Assembly: GCF_052057775.1 (NCBI RefSeq)
Contig: NZ_CP195121.1
Coordinates: forward strand, 620,001-684,000
Source of the DNA: Methanococcoides sp052057775
GTDB lineage: Archaea; Halobacteriota; Methanosarcinia; Methanosarcinales; Methanosarcinaceae
Reading direction: 5' to 3'
Length of the DNA: 64,000 nucleotides
This document shows, piece by piece, positions 58,370 through 64,000 of the stretch (positions within the stretch are counted from its first letter, which is position 1; every line of letters starts with the position of its first letter). The position numbers were made by a program, and so were the translations under genes. The notes under the pieces were generated by a model that searched no databases, was not told the origin of the DNA, and was given only the letters and a program-made list of their open reading frames with translations.

Positions 58370-58990
58370 ATGGTGCTGAACAAGTTCGTATGTAATGTCC
58401 CGAGATACCTTTCATACCTGCCGCTCAGGAAGCTGGTTCATCTTTCCGGTGTCCTTTTTCCGCTTCTGGCGATCTATTCGGGAAAGGATGTCGCGGTGGG
58501 TCTTATCATGTTCCTGATCGCTCTCTTTCTCTTCACTGAGCTGATAAAACCAAAAATAAGGTCTCACTCATTTTTCAGCCTCCTGTGGAGAAAGAACGAG
58601 TACCGGAGTTTTGCTATTGAGCCTCTTCTTTATCTGTTCTCCATACTTTCACTTTTGTTGTTATCATACAGGCTGGATGAAGGCATATGCTATGCTTCCA
58701 TCGTTGTCCTTGCAGTTGGGGATGGCCTGGGCACGATTGTGGGAGTTCATGGGAAAATGTGCTATGTTGGTTCCTCGAAGACCCTCGAAGGAACTGCTGC
58801 AGGCATTATCGGGGCAACGATCTGCAGCCTGCCCTTCGCAGGTACGTTATCTCTTGCAGGTGCCGTTGCAGGCATGTATGTGGAATCCCGCTCCGACAGG
58901 CATGACAACCTTACTGTACCGTTTGCGGCTCTTCTGGGGATGCTTGTTGTACAGTTGCTGCTCAATACTTATATGTCGATAACTGCCTGA
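58370..58990 (+). CDS. Dolichol/phytol kinase-like membrane protein (SEC59 family)
   Basis: 206 residues with six to seven membrane helices. The CTP-dependent polyprenol kinase motif is present: LAVGDGLGTIVGVHGK followed by SSKTLEGTAAG. It would phosphorylate a polyprenol or geranylgeraniol at the membrane with CTP. GGTGA precedes the ATG. Not adjacent to other lipid genes. Divergent from the HerA-like gene (49-base gap). Confidence 0.82.
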   Translation: MVLNKFVCNVPRYLSYLPLRKLVHLSGVLFPLLAIYSGKDVAVGLIMFLIALFLFTELIKPKIRSHSFFSLLWRKNEYRSFAIEPLLYLFSILSLLLLSYRLDEGICYASIVVLAVGDGLGTIVGVHGKMCYVGSSKTLEGTAAGIIGATICSLPFAGTLSLAGAVAGMYVESRSDRHDNLTVPFAALLGMLVVQLLLNTYMSITA

Positions 58991-59046
58991 ATGTATTGCT
59001 GAAATTATATCTCTATATCCTTTATTGAAATGTCCGGAAATGTATC

Positions 59047-59538
59047 ATGAAACTGATCTTTTATCGAAATGTTGTTGTATTGCTGATCCTGCTCTTTTCA
59101 TTGTCAGTGACAGGTTGTGAAGATATTGAGAATGGTGTGAACGATATTGAAGGTTCGGTATCACAGACAATGGAAAACATAGATTTCCTGAACTGGGCCT
59201 CAGATTCTGCAGAGGTTATCCTGGATGACTACGAAGCGATCAAGTTCGCATCTTCCGAAAGAGATGAGGTCATGATAAGGGAGAGTGGCATAAAGCTCAG
59301 GGAAGATTCTGAAAGATACCTTGAGGAGCTTGAAGAATTTACTTTATCCTCTTCTGTAGAGAGCATTGCAAACGAGTACAGGGACTTTCTGCAGCGCTCC
59401 TATGAGTTCGGGGAGTTCGTTGAATCCAGCTCTCAGGAGATCGATTTCGAAGCCATTGAAAGGACCGTTGAGCTCATGAACGAGACCTCTGAACTTATCG
59501 GTCAGATCTCTGATGTGGCAAAGCAGGAGTCTGAGTAA
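59047..59538 (+). CDS. Predicted lipoprotein, helical, unknown function
   Basis: 163 residues: signal segment VVVLLILLFSLSVTGC with a lipobox-like VTGC, so a lipid-anchored outer-face protein. The mature part is acidic and almost all helical, with heptad-like segments IDFEAIERTVELMNETSELIG. No domain recognised. It follows the polyprenol kinase gene by 56 bases. A hairpin TCACCG/CGGTGA lies about 90 bases downstream (59619-59636). Confidence 0.7.
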   Translation: MKLIFYRNVVVLLILLFSLSVTGCEDIENGVNDIEGSVSQTMENIDFLNWASDSAEVILDDYEAIKFASSERDEVMIRESGIKLREDSERYLEELEEFTLSSSVESIANEYRDFLQRSYEFGEFVESSSQEIDFEAIERTVELMNETSELIGQISDVAKQESE

Positions 59539-59667
59539 GCCTGAGCTTTGTATACAAATGGTTGCAATACATCTCGCAGGATGTATTGCTTCGTTCCGAT
59601 CGAAAACAAAAAGGTCTGTCACCGGTCTCACGGTGATGTCAAAAAGTGACCACAGACAAAAATGATG

Positions 59668-59695
59668 AGATAAGGAGGCTTGAAGCCTTCTTATG
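59668..59695 (-). terminator. Terminator hairpin of purP overlapping its stop codon
   Basis: AAGGAGGCTT (59672-59681) pairs with AAGCCTTCTT (59683-59692) apart from one wobble, across the purP stop; on the minus strand TTATCTCATCATTTTTG follows. Confidence 0.5.
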
Positions 59696-60758
59696 ATACG
59701 ATCATGTCAAGCTTGCCCAGTTTTGCTGCAAGCTTGATCTCCTGTGCGATCCTCTTTCCTGTTGAAAGGTCCGGCTCTATAAGGTCGGAATATGGTGATC
59801 CTGAGGTGTAGATATTTGTACCGGCCACGATACGTGCGGATATCTCGAATACCTTTATCTCAAGCTTGTCTGTGAATACGGTCTCAAGGCAGAATGGTCC
59901 GATCATACCACCAAAGAGGTCAAGAGAGCGCTCTACTACCTTTTCTCCAAGTGAGAATATGCGTGGGAGAAGTGATTCCCTTGCAACGAGTGGGACGTTT
60001 CCGGTAACTACATATGTCGGGTGGATGCCTGCATCTTCGAGTTCACGTGGAGAACCAAGCCTGAAGATCTCATCTGCATTGGACTCTACCCTGCGGTCCA
60101 TGCTGAGCATCTCAAGTATACCGTTGCTTAATGTGTAGCCTTCTTCCCTTATCGGGGAGTAGAAGTAGTGAAGATAATACCTGGTACCTACAATGAACTC
60201 CTGTACGGTGTACTTCTCGTCAGGGTCGATATTTGCCTTGAACTCCTCATAGGTCTTTGCCACAAAGAACCCGCGTCCGCCTTTTGCTCCATGGTACTTT
60301 ACCATGACAGGGCCGTCTATCTTTTCAGGTTCGATCACTTTAGGCATGTGTATCCCAGCCCCTTCGAGCCACTCCCTTTCCTTGTCCCTGTCCGATTCCC
60401 ATTCAAGGACAGCTCTGTTGCCAAAGGTCGGGACTGGAAGTTCTGCGAAGTTCTTAGCACCCATATATTCTACAAATGAACCGTGAGGTATTATGATAGC
60501 ATTCTTCTCGACAAGTTCCTGTGCTATCTTCGGAATGTCGGAATAATCCTCAACAACGATATATTCGTCAGGTTTTGCTTTTGGGAAAGCATCATAAAAA
60601 CGTGGAGGCTGGCCTACACAAATCCCTATCGTCTTCAAACCTTCTTTACGGGCTCCATCGAATATCTGGAGGCTTGAGTGTGAGCAGACGGTTGCAATAG
60701 CAAGATCTTCATGATCGTACTTGCTTATTATCTCAGAGATCTGTTGTTTTGATATCAT
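59691..60758 (-). CDS. purP: FAICAR synthetase (archaeal formate-dependent, PurP)
   Basis: 355 residues. PurP makes FAICAR from AICAR, formate and ATP, the archaeal form of purine step 9. Motifs: VCSHSSLQIFDGARKEGLKTI, the ATP-grasp NRAVLEWESDRDKEREWL, VMVKYHGAKGGRGFFVAKTY, TVQEFIVGTRYYLHYFYSP, and the C-terminal PFCLETVFTDKLEIKVFEISARIVAGTN-type ATP-grasp end (in part). No other pur gene is adjacent. Stands alone, with a terminator hairpin at its end. Confidence 0.96.
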   Translation of the reverse strand: MISKQQISEIISKYDHEDLAIATVCSHSSLQIFDGARKEGLKTIGICVGQPPRFYDAFPKAKPDEYIVVEDYSDIPKIAQELVEKNAIIIPHGSFVEYMGAKNFAELPVPTFGNRAVLEWESDRDKEREWLEGAGIHMPKVIEPEKIDGPVMVKYHGAKGGRGFFVAKTYEEFKANIDPDEKYTVQEFIVGTRYYLHYFYSPIREEGYTLSNGILEMLSMDRRVESNADEIFRLGSPRELEDAGIHPTYVVTGNVPLVARESLLPRIFSLGEKVVERSLDLFGGMIGPFCLETVFTDKLEIKVFEISARIVAGTNIYTSGSPYSDLIEPDLSTGKRIAQEIKLAAKLGKLDMIVS

Positions 60759-60949
60759 AGTTTCGCCTCAAAAATTTAGACTAGATTGTATCATCTATTA
60801 TTTAAACTTGTGGTCTATATGTCACTATTGTTCACCTTTGCTGCATATCAATAAAATATATTCTTACTGTTATTCAATAAGGTCGGATATGTGTGAAAAT
60901 ATGGTAACTATATTATAGATAGAGTTCCATAAGTGGCAGCAGTGATCCT

Positions 60950-61777
60950 ATGAGAGTTGCGCTCAAAATTGCATATGTCGGATCTAATTACCATGGCTCG
61001 CAGGTTCAGCCTCAGGTACCTACCATAGAGGGTGAGCTGTTCAAAGCACTGAAAGAGCTAAAGATCATTGAGGATCCAAAGTCAGCTAATTTTATCAGTT
61101 CCGGACGTACGGATGCCGGAGTTCATGCCATGGGCCAGGTAGTTGCTTTCGACACCGATGTACCAAACCTTGCTATTCCGCGTGTTATCAATTCTAAGCT
61201 TCCGGGGACCATCTGGACATGGGCCCATGCTGTGGTGCCGGACAACTTCGATCCCCGCAGGCATGCTGTAAGCAGGAGTTACCGCTATATCATGTGCGGG
61301 GAGCAATACGATATCTCCCGGATCCGTTCTGCTTCAAAGCTCCTGCTGGGTACCCACGATTTTTCGAACTTCTGTACCAATGAGCCGGGCAGGGCAACGG
61401 TCAGGACAGTTGAACGTATAGATGTAAGGGTAAGCGGGAACCTGACACGCATAGATGTTGAGGCGAACAGTTTTCTCTGGAACATGGTCCGCAAGATCGT
61501 GACCGCATTGATGATGGTCGGAAGCGGTGTCCGTGATGAGGAGTGGCTGGAGCAGATGCTCGATCCCGATTCCTATGAGGAAGGCCTGGAATCGGCACAT
61601 TCGTATGGTCTTGTTTTCATGGATGTCAGTTACCCGATACCAATTGAATGGGTCGAGGACGGGTATGCCATACGCAGGGCTCATGAGCGTGTCCATGAAC
61701 ATCTCGTGCGCTACCGGGTGATGGCCGATGTACTGGAGCATCTCCTGCCGGTGGTCCCGCCTTCAGATGATATATGA
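60950..61777 (+). CDS. truA: tRNA pseudouridine synthase A
   Basis: 275 residues. Isomerises uridines 38-40 in the tRNA anticodon stem. The catalytic Asp lies in SSGRTDAGVHAMGQ near residue 52; HDFSNFCTNEPGR and NSFLWNMVRKIVTALM match the family. GTGATC precedes the ATG at 60950. The stop overlaps the start of the metalloprotease gene in ATGA. Confidence 0.95.
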   Translation: MRVALKIAYVGSNYHGSQVQPQVPTIEGELFKALKELKIIEDPKSANFISSGRTDAGVHAMGQVVAFDTDVPNLAIPRVINSKLPGTIWTWAHAVVPDNFDPRRHAVSRSYRYIMCGEQYDISRIRSASKLLLGTHDFSNFCTNEPGRATVRTVERIDVRVSGNLTRIDVEANSFLWNMVRKIVTALMMVGSGVRDEEWLEQMLDPDSYEEGLESAHSYGLVFMDVSYPIPIEWVEDGYAIRRAHERVHEHLVRYRVMADVLEHLLPVVPPSDDI

Positions 61778-62343
61778 ATCAGGAACATTTCATCGGGATC
61801 AATGGAGTTGAGATCCCTTACAGTCTTACCCATCGCAAGGTGAAGCGGGCACGACTGGAATTCCGCTCAGGAAAGCTTAACGTTGTCGTACCGAAAGATT
61901 TTCCGGATCATGAAGGACTTATCCTCAGACATAAACTGTGGGTCTACAGGCGTTATACCAGTTCAATTGCAACCATTGAGAATGCTTCTTCCAAAAAGCT
62001 TGTTGAGAGGTCAGATACTGAATTCCAGGACCTCGTTCTGTCTTTTACTGGCAGTATCGCAGAAGAGCTTGGCGTGAGCCCTGAGAAAGTGACATTCAGG
62101 AAAATGAGAACTAAGTGGGGTAGCTGCAGTTCTGCAGGCAGGTTGAACTTCAACAGGCATTTGATCTACCTCCCCGGGCACCTCGTGGAGTTTGTGGTGT
62201 TTCATGAAATGGCACACCTTATCGAATTGAAGCATAGCCCGCGTTTCTGGAAGATTATTGATTCCAGGTTCGGGAACCGTGACCACTATGACAGGGAACT
62301 TTCAGCTTACTGGTATCTGATACAGGACAACAATCGTAAATGA
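61774..62343 (+). CDS. YgjP/SprT-like zinc metalloprotease domain protein (DUF45)
   Basis: 189 residues. The zinc motif HEMAHLIELKHSPRFW gives HExxH and a third ligand His, and the upstream KMRTKWGSCSSAGRLNFNRHL is characteristic of DUF45/YgjP. Function in archaea is not known. The start overlaps the truA stop in ATGA, so translation is coupled; a role in tRNA or ribosome quality is only guesswork. Confidence 0.88.
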   Translation: MNQEHFIGINGVEIPYSLTHRKVKRARLEFRSGKLNVVVPKDFPDHEGLILRHKLWVYRRYTSSIATIENASSKKLVERSDTEFQDLVLSFTGSIAEELGVSPEKVTFRKMRTKWGSCSSAGRLNFNRHLIYLPGHLVEFVVFHEMAHLIELKHSPRFWKIIDSRFGNRDHYDRELSAYWYLIQDNNRK

Positions 62344-62399
62344 TGCCTGTGATCGTAGTGGCCTGTAATTATTGTGATACCTTTAAAAATTGAACTTGC

Positions 62400-63440
62400 T
62401 CATTCGGGCTTTTGAAGCACGGTTATCTTCCTTGTCAGGCTCTTGTGCACTCTCTGCAGGTACTGAGCTCTGGTGGTAAAGCCAGCATCCCTGACAAACC
62501 CTGAGATGTCCATTTCTGAGACGATTATTGCTCTTCCTCCCGGTTTCAGCACTCTGTACATCTCAGCGAATGATTCTTCGTACAGATGATGGATCGACTC
62601 TGCTTCAATTCTGGCCGAGCGGCCGTATGGAGGGTCTGCAATGACAACGTCAACAGATGCGTCCACAAGAGGAACCCTGCACGCATCTCCCAGCATCATG
62701 GTGTGATCGGTGTTGAAGTACTGAAGGTTCATATGTGCACCGACGGCTATCTTGTAACGGACCTCCAGTCCGATGACCCTCGCCCCTACAAGTCCTGCTT
62801 CCACAAGTATCCCTGCGGTACCGCAGAACGGATCGAACACAACGTCCTTCTCTTTGACCATGGCCATGTTCACAAGTGCGCGTGCTACACGCGGCCTGAG
62901 AACTCCGGGGTAGAAGAACGGCTTCTTGTGGGGAGCGCGTGCTTCGTAGGCACTGCGGTCAACTGAAGCGATGACCGAGCCGAAGACACATTTCTCTGAA
63001 AGGATAAGCCTGAACTCAATATCCGGGTGTTTCAGGTTGGCATTGAAGCCTTTCCTGTAGATGGCACCGCCCACACGTCTTTCCATATCAGCACATACGA
63101 TGGTGGAATTGTGCTTGATGCGCTTTGCCCGCACAACGTATTTCTGGTCGCTGTTGATGTGTTCGGATACATCGACCTTTTCAGCGACCTCAAGAATGGC
63201 TTCCTCCTCGGCAGGGCAGACCTCAATGACCTTCAGAATGTGGTGTGCCATTGCAACGCGTTCTGCCACGTAGTCGAGTTTGTTTTCAACTTCCCTCGTG
63301 GCACCTTCAATATCCACCACAAGGCACTGGTCGAAGTAGTCACTCTCTTTGTAGTCAAGCTCAACAAGGTCCAGGCAGGCAAGGACCTCTGCTCGTGGCA
63401 GATCGTCATGCTCGCCTGAGAGTTCAAATGCGTATAACAT
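62400..63440 (-). CDS. tRNA (guanine10-N2)-methyltransferase TrmG10
   Basis: 346 residues. N-terminal THUMP region (YVVRAKRIKHNSTIVCADMERRVGGAIY), then a Rossmann methyltransferase with DPFCGTAGILVEAGLVGARVIG and catalytic motif VVIADPPYGRSA. Archaeal Trm-G10/Trm11 dimethylates G10 of tRNA. DUF1805 lies 17 bases upstream on the same strand. Confidence 0.93.
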   Translation of the reverse strand: MLYAFELSGEHDDLPRAEVLACLDLVELDYKESDYFDQCLVVDIEGATREVENKLDYVAERVAMAHHILKVIEVCPAEEEAILEVAEKVDVSEHINSDQKYVVRAKRIKHNSTIVCADMERRVGGAIYRKGFNANLKHPDIEFRLILSEKCVFGSVIASVDRSAYEARAPHKKPFFYPGVLRPRVARALVNMAMVKEKDVVFDPFCGTAGILVEAGLVGARVIGLEVRYKIAVGAHMNLQYFNTDHTMMLGDACRVPLVDASVDVVIADPPYGRSARIEAESIHHLYEESFAEMYRVLKPGGRAIIVSEMDISGFVRDAGFTTRAQYLQRVHKSLTRKITVLQKPE

Positions 63441-63457
63441 GTTAAAAATAGATGTTC

Positions 63458-63745
63458 TCAGAACATCAGTTCAAGTGCTTCGTGTCCCTTCATGCCGGCC
63501 TTGACACCAAGGGCTTTTGCGTGGTCTGTTACATCCAGCACTTCGGCGTGGAGCACATCTTCGAAAGTGTTGACACCTCTCACCTTTGCCGCAACATCGC
63601 CTAATCTGTTTGCGATCTCTGTATCGAGGTACCCGCACATAACGAATCCCTTGTCAGCCTTTATGACAAGAAGTGGGGCGTTCTGCATCTCGAACTTCAG
63701 TCCGATAGCAGTCCCATTTTCAAGTGGTATCTGTTCGATTATCAT
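63458..63745 (-). CDS. DUF1805 protein
   Basis: 95 residues matching DUF1805: MIIEQIPLENGTAIGLKFEM, PLLVIKADKGFVMCGYLD, and AEVLDVTDHAKALGVKAGM with a C-terminal GHEALELMF. Function unknown; structure of homologues is a small α/β fold. ATG 63745 is preferred; an in-frame TTG two codons earlier has no support. It is upstream of the TrmG10 gene and downstream of a partial gene on the same strand. Confidence 0.8.
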   Translation of the reverse strand: MIIEQIPLENGTAIGLKFEMQNAPLLVIKADKGFVMCGYLDTEIANRLGDVAAKVRGVNTFEDVLHAEVLDVTDHAKALGVKAGMKGHEALELMF

Positions 63746-63811
63746 GAACAAAAGGAATCTTTCACTTTATATTAATGTTTTCAGGCTTCCTCATCCGGTT
63801 GTTCAATCGCC

Positions 63812-64000
63812 TTAATTTTCATCCTCTGATTCGGTTCCGGTCTCATCTTCAGATTCGATGTCACCTTCGGTCTCAGTTCTGGACTCATCCCCTGTAAAAT
63901 CAATAGTGATCTTCCCTTCCTCTTCAAAGAAGCCTTTGATCTGAGTCCTGTTCTCCTTCGTATCTATGGTTCTGATCTTTATGCCATCATAGGATACCAG
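63812..64000 (-). CDS. C-terminal part of a gene cut by the window edge
   Basis: On the minus strand the frame is open from the window edge for 62 codons to TAA 63812-63814. The visible part reads LVSYDGIKIRTIDTKENRTQ, then IKGFFEEEGKITIDFTGDES and a strongly acidic tail ending ETGTESEDEN. The protein continues outside the window. The family cannot be told from the acidic tail; it is upstream of DUF1805 and may be in the same operon. Confidence 0.65.
   Translation of the reverse strand: MVSYDGIKIRTIDTKENRTQIKGFFEEEGKITIDFTGDESRTETEGDIESEDETGTESEDEN

Noticed and set aside
1..64000. CRISPR arrays, insertion sequences, rRNA genes
   Set aside because: No regularly spaced direct repeats, no transposase motifs and no rRNA conserved segments were seen in the window.

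Overview
The window is chromosomal DNA of a methanogenic archaeon of the order Methanosarcinales, most likely a methylotrophic marine-type member of the Methanosarcinaceae (Methanococcoides/Methanolobus-like; the genus is an inference). Supporting genes are methanogenesis marker protein 14, the methyl-coenzyme M reductase activation ATPase AtwA, the methanofuran enzyme MfnB, archaeal ether-lipid synthases (GGGPS, DGGGPS), an S-layer protein of the Methanosarcina type with a PGF-type C-terminal anchor, archaeal PolB, archaeal-type PEP carboxylase, PurP, NrpR, the tubulin-like CetZ and a Met-tRNA gene with an archaeal intron. Ribosome binding sites are mostly GGTGA/GGAGG types complementary to the archaeal 16S 3' end.

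Layout. 1-6 kb: end of a CBS protein plus a Kef-type antiporter, a triple-PAS protein without output domain, a P-type cation ATPase and a 47-residue zinc ribbon. 6-10.3 kb: KaiC-like ATPase, a long regulatory region, the duplicated-domain S-layer protein and a lipoprotein. 10.3-16.5 kb: intron-containing tRNA-Met, PolB, enolase, a small winged-helix regulator, a PPC-domain protein and a LolD-like ATPase. 16.5-19 kb: CetZ and a membrane-anchored surface protein. 19-23.5 kb: divergent NAD genes nadC / nadX-nadA followed by DGGGPS, then the protein-only RNase P (HARP). 23.5-31.2 kb: Cdc48, MfnB, a HisA-like protein, thymidylate kinase with a zinc-ribbon partner, DUF166, Mmp14 and thioredoxin. 31.3-39.5 kb is more accessory: a zinc ribbon plus an Mrr/PH-like fusion, small membrane proteins, a radical SAM enzyme, hybrid cluster protein with repeated operator-like sites, a DMT exporter, a cluster of tiny ORFs and a cysteine-bearing winged-helix regulator. 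39.6-43.4 kb: a flavin split-barrel protein and gatCAB. 43.5-43.73 kb: a strongly folded sequence with no coding explanation, a candidate structured RNA. 44-50 kb: L40e, GGGPS, AtwA, a phasin-like protein, a UbiB kinase and NrpR. 50-52.2 kb: a two-gene AAA ATPase + TOPRIM/DUF4435 module that matches the architecture of PARIS anti-phage systems. 52.3-64 kb: PpcA, leuD-leuB, an M29-like aminopeptidase, a HerA-like ATPase, a polyprenol-kinase-like protein, a lipoprotein, PurP, TruA with a YgjP-like metalloprotease, TrmG10, DUF1805 and the 3' end of an unidentified acidic-tailed protein.

Most of the window is housekeeping. The parts most worth following up are the PARIS-like pair at 50-52.2 kb, the folded RNA candidate at 43.54-43.73 kb, the Mrr/PH-like fusion at 31.3-32.5 kb, the HARP gene with no ordinary start codon, and the hcp promoter with three copies of one motif. 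All functional calls come from reading sequence motifs; no database search was possible.
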